Program-made: the position numbers and the translations under genes
Part shown: piece after piece, positions 6,840 through 13,197 of the stretch
Layout of the letters: each line of letters starts with the position of its first letter
How positions within the stretch are numbered: the stretch's first letter is position 1
The notes under the pieces: generated by a model
Seen by the model: the letters and a program-made list of their open reading frames with translations, nothing else
The model's database searches: none
What the model was told of the DNA's origin: nothing
IMG/VR virus record: IMGVR_UViG_3300032047_000146
Location: 1-22,541 of that record
Origin: a virus
Length of the DNA: 22,541 nt
Reading direction: 5' to 3' (one strand)

Positions 6840-7177
6840 TGCATGTAATCCGGATGTACATCAAAAAAGTCTTCATATCCACCAGTGAGCATTCCCGCAT
6901 CGACCATATCAAACATGATCTGTAATACTTCTTCATACGACATGCTACTAACATACTCAGCTCTTGGATCACCGAGAGGATCATTAGAATAATTTTGAAG
7001 ATAATCAATAACATCTTGAACGACTAGTTCTCCGCCTTGTTCTTGGCCAATGTACAAAATCTCATTCTGAATATCGCCGTGTAGTGTCTTCATGCTTTCA
7101 GAAAGCATGCCTCTTTGGTGCAGCTTTTGATATTCTTCTCTAATAATTCTTTTCAATTGTCTTTTTGATAATCTCAT
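6836..7177 (-). CDS. Small protein with basic N-terminal helix and LSE-S site
   Basis: 113 residues, unrecognised. The N-terminus MRLSKRQLKRIIREEYQK matches the shared peptide (M-R-x5-L-[KR]-x2-I-R), and an LSE-S candidate cleavage site lies at 25-28 rather than 16-19. The rest looks like a small acidic helical protein: VVQDVIDYLQNY, MSYEEVLQIMFDMVDAGML, EDFFDVHPDYMQ. A longer frame opens at 7207, but that start lies inside the upstream terminator hairpin, and AGGAG sits 7 bases before the ATG at 7177, so I use 7177. It is first of three adjacent genes with this N-terminus, and its stop overlaps the next start. Confidence 0.8.
   Translation of the reverse strand: MRLSKRQLKRIIREEYQKLHQRGMLSESMKTLHGDIQNEILYIGQEQGGELVVQDVIDYLQNYSNDPLGDPRAEYVSSMSYEEVLQIMFDMVDAGMLTGGYEDFFDVHPDYMQ
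7091..7109. repeat. Perfect 19-bp palindrome inside a coding region
   Basis: CATGCTTTC-A-GAAAGCATG, 9-bp arms around one base. It lies within the gene at 6836-7177 over the codons for M-L-S-E-S-M, exactly at the predicted LSE-S cleavage site. It could be an RNA hairpin, a protein-binding site, or chance. Confidence 0.6.
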
Positions 7178-7193
7178 CACTTCTCTCCTAATA

Positions 7194-7217
7194 ATAAAAA
7201 GGGACATTACGTCCCTT
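7194..7217 (-). terminator. Rho-independent terminator after the HD-domain gene
   Basis: AAGGGAC-GTAAT-GTCCCTT on the minus strand (7-bp perfect stem, 5-base loop), followed at once by TTTATTATT. It lies 31 bases past the HD gene stop and only about 17 bases before the next start codon. Confidence 0.75.
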
Positions 7218-7247
7218 AATTATACTCAACCCATCGAAACTGTTACA

Positions 7248-7781
7248 TTATTCTTCTAACATGTCTCTTGCATGTAAAAGAATAGATCCTAAAGTATTTT
7301 TTCCTTCTCTTTCATCCAAAGAAACTAATGCAATAAATTCTTCTTCTGTCAATTTTATTTGAAAATAATTTAAAAAATGCATAGTTCTTTGAAGATGTGA
7401 CATTTTTGGTAAATCAAAATTAATTTTAAACTCATTTCCAAGTTTTTCTCTATGCCAATCTGAATCTTGTGGAAGAAGCCAGTCACTCTCTATAGTACCT
7501 AGTCTCCCTATGTCATGAAGAAGGCCTACTTTGTACACGGATTTGATGTCAACTGGTGTTCCATGGAAATTATTTAAATCCTGCATTGCTTTGGCTAACT
7601 TTGTCGATGTTGCAACAATTCCTCCAGGATAACATCCATATTGCTTGTTGTTAGAATTAGCAGGGGCTAGACAAATTCTTTGACCTTGATCTTCTAACAT
7701 TTCATTAATGTTTTTGTCTTCTAGTCGACTTAGAATAGTTTTGAAAGTTGTCCAGTTCTTTTTTATAATTTCCATATCCAT
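7248..7781 (-). CDS. HD-superfamily phosphohydrolase-like protein, possibly with a reduced metal site
   Basis: 177 residues. The core VGLLHDIGRLG (85-95) contains the H89-D90 pair of metal-dependent HD hydrolases. The layout YPGGIV (51-56), LLPQDSDWHREKLGNEF (102-118) and LTEEEFIALVSLD (144-156) matches a family common in large phages, usually of unknown substrate. Family members as I recall them have histidines in the GGLxEHS helix and an HD-like pair near the end; here these positions read GGIVATST and SLDE, so some ligands may be lost. The start has GGAG 6 bases upstream. The gene is a single transcription unit with its own promoter and terminator. Nucleotide phosphohydrolase activity is possible but not established. 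Confidence 0.75.
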   Translation of the reverse strand: MDMEIIKKNWTTFKTILSRLEDKNINEMLEDQGQRICLAPANSNNKQYGCYPGGIVATSTKLAKAMQDLNNFHGTPVDIKSVYKVGLLHDIGRLGTIESDWLLPQDSDWHREKLGNEFKINFDLPKMSHLQRTMHFLNYFQIKLTEEEFIALVSLDEREGKNTLGSILLHARDMLEE

Positions 7782-7812
7782 TGATTGCTCCGATTTAGTG
7801 GTTACATTAATA

Positions 7813-7841
7813 ATATTACACTAAATCTTTCGAGTTTACAA
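7813..7841 (-). promoter_or_regulatory. Sigma70-like promoter of the HD-domain gene
   Basis: TTGTAA (7836-7841), 17 bases, TAATAT (7813-7818), about 32 bases before the start codon on the minus strand. The -35 and following AC are identical to those of the SSB promoter. Confidence 0.65.
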
Positions 7842-7846
7842 TTGAA

Positions 7847-8389
7847 TCATGCTTTTCCGTACCAGACATAAATACTTTTTCCATCTTTTCGATACCTAAG
7901 ATATTTTTCTCTTCTTTTTCTTTTTCCGTCCATTAGGCAAGCATGAATAATAGAATCAAACCAAAATTTATAGAACCTTATTAGCTGAGTGTCCGCAGAA
8001 ATTATATCTTTTCCAGATTTGCTTAGAGAAATCTTAGCAACTTTTCCTCTTTGGAAATGCTTCATGATCTTTACTGATGAAAAGAAAACTCTGAATTCGT
8101 CTGTTGATCTTAAAATTGATTTCATTAGTTTTTCAAAGTCTTCTGTTTGACTAATATTGAGATCTTTTCTAAAGTTTGCAGGATCTTTAATCGCTTTTGA
8201 TGTTTGATTAGTTGAAACAATTTTTGCATCTTTTGCAGACTTGATATTCAATAATTTTCTAACTTCCATGGAAATAGGTCCTGGACTAATGCTCTGGAGT
8301 GCATTCCAATCCTCCGAAGCTATAGAATCTAATTCACCAGTGGATTCATTTTCTTTTTCTAATAATAAATACTCTAACAAATTTTTCAT
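7847..8389 (-). CDS. Uncharacterised protein coupled to the polymerase-like gene
   Basis: 180 residues, unrecognised. I use the ATG at 8389 (MKNLLEYLLLEKEN): GAGG lies 7 bases upstream, and ATGA overlaps the polymerase-like stop, which points to translational coupling. An in-frame ATG at 8404 has no such site. The middle is helical and lysine-rich. The C-terminal third, LIRFYKFWFDSIIHACLMDG followed by a run of Lys/Arg and YLRYRKDGKSIYVWYGKA, is aromatic and basic, which would suit nucleic-acid or partner binding. The first 11 residues resemble the T4 internal-protein leader MKTYQEFIAE in shape, but P1' would be lysine, so processing is doubtful. Confidence 0.75.
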   Translation of the reverse strand: MKNLLEYLLLEKENESTGELDSIASEDWNALQSISPGPISMEVRKLLNIKSAKDAKIVSTNQTSKAIKDPANFRKDLNISQTEDFEKLMKSILRSTDEFRVFFSSVKIMKHFQRGKVAKISLSKSGKDIISADTQLIRFYKFWFDSIIHACLMDGKRKRREKYLRYRKDGKSIYVWYGKA

Positions 8390-9435
8390 ATCACATCCTC
8401 GCATGTTATAGGAAATTTCATATTGTCTATAATTATCTCTCTCGGTACATTTCCTTCACCAGAAAATATGCATGCATCGTGAATAAGCCAATGTGGCTTG
8501 AAATGCTGATTATTCCGAAAGAAATCAGCGAATCCTTTAATCGCTGCGTCGGCTGCGCTAGACTGTAGCCACAGAGAAAGAAGGTGTCTTCCCTTTACAC
8601 CTTCAGTTTTTATTGGTCTTCCATAATAATTCTCAATTACGTCATCCACAACATTTGCTTCCAGCTGTTTTTCCCATTCATCCAATCCAAATAGCTTAGT
8701 GACTGTAGGTATCTGTCTAGCTGATCCATACAACGATGAAATGATTGCAATCTTTGTGTGAGTTCGATCATCTGATAGACCTGCTTTCTTTGCGACCCAA
8801 TCGTATAGATCTCCTTCGACGTGTATTCCACTTACATTCAAAAGAAAACGTGGTTCCATCGACGAGAAATCGATCTGTCTGCAACCTTTTACGACATTCC
8901 GATATTCAGCTTTCATTGTCATCACCTGCGGGCCTGAGATAACACTTAGTCTACCTGTTTTGATTTTAGATCGTACATAACGGACTGTTTGAATTAACTT
9001 CCCATCTGTTCTTATTTTGATAGGTGCATCGATCTTCTTAAGTGCACTGTATCGTGTATAATCCAAAGGAGCCGGTTGAAGAGACCATAGCCAATCATTT
9101 GTATCATAATAGAACTTAGTATACCTGTGTCCTATTATCGACTGTAAGTCATGACATGTCTGCAGAGTATATTCTTGCAATCGTTTCTTAAACTGTGGTC
9201 CGATAAGTCCTACAAAGTTTGCATTCTTAAGACCAAGTTCTGTTGCCATCCTTAGATACTTCTTTTCTATCAATGGTTGAATATCATGGCCATGAATCTT
9301 CATCAAAGGTTCTATAGATCTAGGATGAGGGCAACCAAAAAGATAATTCTGAACTTTTGGTTGCCATGACCAATCTTTTCCATTCCAAGTCAGGTACCTT
9401 TCGGTACCAGTTATTTTATTACATATAGAGAGCAT
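8386..9435 (-). CDS. Compact family A DNA polymerase-like protein, no exonuclease domain
   Basis: 349 residues with the Pol I palm and fingers motifs in order. TGRLSVISGPQVM (160-172) corresponds to the Pol I TGRLSS segment. Motif A is QIDFSSMEPRFLL (187-199) with D189 and E194. Motif B is RTHTKIAIISSLYG (224-237) with K228 and Y236. The QSSAADAA helix is at 291-298, and motif C is IHDACIF (318-324) with H319 and D320. The metal Asp pair is present, but the Glu after motif C Asp (HDE in Pol I) is Ala. There is no 3'-5' exonuclease domain, and the N-terminal 150 residues are too short for a full thumb and exonuclease. At about 350 residues it is much smaller than the 580-900 usual for the family. 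It may be an accessory, repair or divergent replicative polymerase. No ribosome site precedes the ATG. Confidence 0.75.
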   Translation of the reverse strand: MLSICNKITGTERYLTWNGKDWSWQPKVQNYLFGCPHPRSIEPLMKIHGHDIQPLIEKKYLRMATELGLKNANFVGLIGPQFKKRLQEYTLQTCHDLQSIIGHRYTKFYYDTNDWLWSLQPAPLDYTRYSALKKIDAPIKIRTDGKLIQTVRYVRSKIKTGRLSVISGPQVMTMKAEYRNVVKGCRQIDFSSMEPRFLLNVSGIHVEGDLYDWVAKKAGLSDDRTHTKIAIISSLYGSARQIPTVTKLFGLDEWEKQLEANVVDDVIENYYGRPIKTEGVKGRHLLSLWLQSSAADAAIKGFADFFRNNQHFKPHWLIHDACIFSGEGNVPREIIIDNMKFPITCEDVI

Positions 9436-9441
9436 AATTAA

Positions 9442-9470
9442 ATTCTATGCCAATTCAGCTTTATTTACAA
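9442..9470 (-). promoter_or_regulatory. Promoter of the polymerase-like gene, probably giving a leaderless mRNA
   Basis: TTGTAA (9465-9470), 17 bases, TAGAAT (9442-9447) on the minus strand. Only six bases separate the -10 from the ATG, so transcription would start at or next to the ATG. TTGTAA is also the last Leu codon and stop codon of the upstream baseplate gene. Confidence 0.6.
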
Positions 9471-12400
9471 CTTATTTTTATCAACTATTTCAGAAATTTC
9501 TGTTGACATAGCAGAAATAGTGGCTAAAGAAGTGGCCATTGATCTGTACTGGCCTAGTTTGTTTAGAGGTACTAACTTAAGATTTGTTTTAAATTCTTTT
9601 TGAGATATCACATGGGAAATACCAGTGACAGTGTACACATCGTCTATCGTTGTATTTGTTTGAAAGTCTACAAAGAACTGTTGGCCAAAATATACGAAAG
9701 GACATCCGAAAGTGTCCAAACTTAAAGTGACAGGTCTAATAGTCAATGGTAATCCATCATCGACCACACCTTGAGGAATATTCCCCACGCCTTGCCTCTT
9801 CATATTGATTGTCTCCATGGATGGATCAGACTGCGTTGATAAACTAGCATTTAAAATGCCAGAAAATTCTGTCCCATACTTTAGAGTAGGCATATTTTTT
9901 GCTAGTATCCCTCTGAGTTGATCAGGTCCTCCTTCGATCCTGAAAACTATTTGCTCTTCTGTTTCTCCTGGTTTACCTGCTTTCGGAACTTTGATTGTCA
10001 TTTTTTTCAATGACAAATCTCCTAATGATACATTTCCTTCTTCGTCTGTTTGAAACGCAGTTTCAAAATGTTTTTTATATGCAACAACTCGTCCTTGTCT
10101 TGTTTTCACAAGCTCATCCCAATTTTTGTGTTCTTTGCTGTTACTCCCTTTCTCGGGTGGCGGCGGAGCAGATTGGTATTTTTTTACAGAACTAGCATAT
10201 TTTCCAACTATTCCCAGCTCACTGGCGGATGTCGCTTGCCATAGTTGAGTGTAAGAAGAATAAGAATCTACTGCTTGGTCAAAGAAATGAAGTCTTAAAA
10301 TAGATTCTCCTTCTCTTGTTTGGTGTGGAACACATTCTATATTCATTTTTATTTGTGGTTTTTTAAATCGTTTTATCGGAGAGTCTGGATAGCATTTGGA
10401 TAAGACTTCTTGTTTCGATTCTGTGAAGTCTATTTTTGATTTTTCATCTTTTTGGTATTTCTTTTTTATAGCCATCTTTCCTTTTTCATCTTTCCCATAA
10501 AAAGATGATAATCCATATATGTCATCACCTTGGAATTGGAAAAAATTTCTAGCTATCATATTAATAAACTTTTGTATTGTCATGGACGAAGATTTCTTAA
10601 GTTGTTCATAAAAGACTTCTTGGAATCTTGCTTTGTTCACTGGATACTGGCCGACATTTAGGTCTCTTGCCCACATAGAATACTCATTCAGAGGGTAAAA
10701 TATTAATTGGACTTCATCAAACTTGAGTGTGTTTGCCAGAGGTTCTGCAACAAAATGCAGCAAAAGTTTACCAAAGCTCACATGAGATTTTTCGTTGATC
10801 TGGAATAAACTTATTTTATTCAAAGATTCCGATTTTGCTACGAGGTAAGGATCAGATGTTTGTGTTTCTGGGAGTTTCCCAAATGGAGGATAAACAGTGA
10901 TTGTTCTCATCCTTTCTTTTGCTTTTGCTTTTGGTTTTTCTTCTTTTCTTTGTTTTTCTATCTCTTTAGAAATAGCATCGTTGCCGCCTTCTCTTGTGCT
11001 TATATTTGACATCGCATCGCTTATAACATTAAATGCATCGCCTATCGTGGTCGGTTGGTCTGGTGTAGCCTTGCCATCTCCTTCGGACAATTTCGCACTC
11101 CCGTCCGCATTTAAAATTGTTTCATCTGATGCAGAAACAGAGTCTGATTTCTGTTTTTCGTCGGCAGGGCTCATTTGATCTAACAAAGCTTGCATGGCAC
11201 TATCTGTTGAAGATTCTGCTTTCTTTGCTTTCTTTACGAACGGTTTTTTGTACTGTATGGGTGGCACAGCTGCACACTTTCCCATTTTATCTTTGAACCT
11301 AGAAACTAATGCATCCAATAGCGAAGATTGCTTTTCTTGAGCTTCTGTTATTTTATCAGCTAATCCTGACCAGTGTAATTTGGAATCTCCTTTGCTTCTA
11401 GATTTCATATTTTTTAGAAATTTTTCTATTTTTTTCCAATCATCTGGTTCTATAGAAGATAGCCCCTTCATTGAAGTTGTTTTCCCAATAACGTCAGGTG
11501 CACCCATTTCTTGGTTCATGGTGTAGCCTTTCCCCTTTAGATCTCTAAATTTTTCCCTTACTTCTTTAATCACTTTTTGTAAGCTAGCATCTGGTCGATC
11601 TCCACCGGTGTTTGAAATAAGTTCGAATGCAGCATTGGCTGCTCCTTTAGTGATAAGCTTAAGACTTATGTCAACTTCTCCTGTAGGAGTGAAAGAATAA
11701 GTAGAATTAACTATTCCCCATTTAGAGCGCCTTCTCATAGAATTAATAAGTGCACCATAAGGATTATCTTTTGGATCAGATTGAGGATGAGACCAGCCGT
11801 ATTCTATCATTAATTCAACAGTACCTAATTGTCCTGGCACTACCAGTGGTGCAATCTCTTTTAGTCTAGATTTATCATGTAGTTTTATCTTCATCGATGC
11901 ACTCTCTGTTGAAAGAGGCCCCACACTAGGAGCGACAGTAATATCGAATCCTGTCAATGTAAGTAATGGTCGAAACTTATCTAATATCTTTTGTTCAGAT
12001 GGCACACTGTTGGTTTCTGTCGTATCCAAATCGGAGTATGTTAAATTACCATTCACCATAGTCTGTGGAGAAGTGAATATTTCCATTCCAGCCACAGTGA
12101 TTCTTTCTTCTTCAGTGTCACTCGAAGTATCTCCAGCAGTGCCACCGACAGATGGCAATTGGCTAGCTAGTTCTATTGGAGTTGAAGCAATCAGTGTTTT
12201 CATTGTTTTTTCGCCGCCTTCCGATATATTTTCTCCATGAAGAAATTTATAAATTGATATTCCATTTGAAAACACTTCTTTTTTATTATCGGAAGGATCT
12301 GTCTCGATTGGATTCCCTCTTGTGATAACTTTTATGTCAAAATAAGGAACTGCTTTTGACATTTCTATAGAAGGCAAAGATTGTAAGAAAATAGCAGCCG

Positions 12401-12908
12401 CGGCTGTATCTCTATTAGAGAAATTAAGGTTGGGATGATGAATTTCTATAGTAGAAATAGACTTCATATTTCCTTGTGCGTTTGTTAGTTCTGAATCTGT
12501 CCCTAGTATCTCTTTGACGTTGGTGGCTCTTTTGTAGTCTTCGCCCTCGAATACTCCATCCAAAGTTGTGACTGAAATTAATGGTTCTCCTTGTATGGGA
12601 TTTGTAGTGAATCCTTTTGCGACAGGGTCATCTGGATTTCCAATGCAGTATTCATCTATTTTTTTAATTATTTCATCAATATACAGACCATCGCCCGAAG
12701 TTGCTAGCAACACATCTGATAATTCGTCTAATGTTCCTTCTTGTGCGAAGTCGACTGCGCTTTCTAACGAGCTAGCAGTCACTTTACTGTCTGTTGCAGA
12801 AGCTAGCAGTATAGACATAAAAGAATTTGCGTCTTTGACACCGTAATAACCAGATAAGTTTCTAATAGCTTCTCTAAAAGTTCTTTTTTGTTCTGCTCGT
12901 ATACTCAT
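9465..12908 (-). CDS. Large baseplate/hub-like virion structural protein
   Basis: 1147 residues. Two parts look like contractile-tail baseplate hub proteins. Around 320-400, LLTLTGFDITVAPSVGPLST and VELMIEYGWSHP fit the segment TxxGxxxxxxV...LxxxxGWS found in large phage structural proteins. The end, YTVTGISHVISQKEFKTNLKLV (about 1088-1110), has the xVxxVxHxI...FxTxLxL strand pattern of gpD/gp27-type hub domains. Between about 550 and 665 is a Lys/Glu/Ser-rich, probably disordered linker. A second globular part follows from RMRTITVYPPFGKLP. No lysozyme or peptidase motif was noticed. It lies directly after the gp53/LysM-like gene (one base between stop and start) and is last in the tail operon. 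Structural role is likely; the hub assignment is moderate. Confidence 0.7.
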   Translation of the reverse strand: MSIRAEQKRTFREAIRNLSGYYGVKDANSFMSILLASATDSKVTASSLESAVDFAQEGTLDELSDVLLATSGDGLYIDEIIKKIDEYCIGNPDDPVAKGFTTNPIQGEPLISVTTLDGVFEGEDYKRATNVKEILGTDSELTNAQGNMKSISTIEIHHPNLNFSNRDTAAAAIFLQSLPSIEMSKAVPYFDIKVITRGNPIETDPSDNKKEVFSNGISIYKFLHGENISEGGEKTMKTLIASTPIELASQLPSVGGTAGDTSSDTEEERITVAGMEIFTSPQTMVNGNLTYSDLDTTETNSVPSEQKILDKFRPLLTLTGFDITVAPSVGPLSTESASMKIKLHDKSRLKEIAPLVVPGQLGTVELMIEYGWSHPQSDPKDNPYGALINSMRRRSKWGIVNSTYSFTPTGEVDISLKLITKGAANAAFELISNTGGDRPDASLQKVIKEVREKFRDLKGKGYTMNQEMGAPDVIGKTTSMKGLSSIEPDDWKKIEKFLKNMKSRSKGDSKLHWSGLADKITEAQEKQSSLLDALVSRFKDKMGKCAAVPPIQYKKPFVKKAKKAESSTDSAMQALLDQMSPADEKQKSDSVSASDETILNADGSAKLSEGDGKATPDQPTTIGDAFNVISDAMSNISTREGGNDAISKEIEKQRKEEKPKAKAKERMRTITVYPPFGKLPETQTSDPYLVAKSESLNKISLFQINEKSHVSFGKLLLHFVAEPLANTLKFDEVQLIFYPLNEYSMWARDLNVGQYPVNKARFQEVFYEQLKKSSSMTIQKFINMIARNFFQFQGDDIYGLSSFYGKDEKGKMAIKKKYQKDEKSKIDFTESKQEVLSKCYPDSPIKRFKKPQIKMNIECVPHQTREGESILRLHFFDQAVDSYSSYTQLWQATSASELGIVGKYASSVKKYQSAPPPPEKGSNSKEHKNWDELVKTRQGRVVAYKKHFETAFQTDEEGNVSLGDLSLKKMTIKVPKAGKPGETEEQIVFRIEGGPDQLRGILAKNMPTLKYGTEFSGILNASLSTQSDPSMETINMKRQGVGNIPQGVVDDGLPLTIRPVTLSLDTFGCPFVYFGQQFFVDFQTNTTIDDVYTVTGISHVISQKEFKTNLKLVPLNKLGQYRSMATSLATISAMSTEISEIVDKNKL

Positions 12909-12909
12909 A

Positions 12910-13197
12910 TCATCCTACAATTCTTTTTATAGCTTCTAAATCTTTGGGGACTCGAATAATAGTGCCAGGAGGTACCTGCAGAGCCCATCCAATGTCACTA
13001 AGGGCTGCTAAAACCCACCACAGCTGGGAATCTTTAAAGAACTTGCTAGCAAGGTGGTCAAGTCTTTGTGATTCTTGAATAATATAGTCTTTAGTTGGGA
13101 TCAAACCGAGTTCTCTGGCTCTTCTTATTTTTGTAACAGCTTCTGCAGAGGCTAATTTGCCACCTGCGATTCTAGAATCTCTAATGTATCTTTTCAT
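12910..13197 (-). CDS. Small baseplate protein, gp53/LysM-like
   Basis: 95 residues. The C-terminal half has the LysM-like pattern of T4 gp53 and phage baseplate LysM proteins: QRLDHLASKFFKDSQLWWVL (about 44-63), then ALQVPPGTIIRVPKDLEAI (72-90). The paired tryptophans, PPGT turn and final I-x-V-P strand are characteristic. In T4, gp53 joins baseplate wedges around the hub. The basic N-terminus (KIRRARELG) may contact a neighbour. The gene starts on the last base of the previous stop codon (TAATG) and ends one base before the hub-like gene. Confidence 0.75.
   Translation of the reverse strand: MKRYIRDSRIAGGKLASAEAVTKIRRARELGLIPTKDYIIQESQRLDHLASKFFKDSQLWWVLAALSDIGWALQVPPGTIIRVPKDLEAIKRIVG

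Noticed and set aside
7178-7207. 10-residue N-terminal extension of the 113-residue protein
   Set aside because: Its start is inside the terminator hairpin, and the ATG at 7177 has AGGAG and aligns with the shared MR-start of its neighbours.
9395-9415. GGTACC-TTTC-GGTACC inverted repeat
   Set aside because: It lies inside the polymerase-like coding region (G-T-E-R-Y-L codons), has no T-run, and each arm is itself a palindrome, so pairing is not special.
9491-9502. CAGAAATTTCTG palindrome near the end of the hub-like gene as a terminator
   Set aside because: Coding sequence, AT-rich, with no usable loop and no following T-run.
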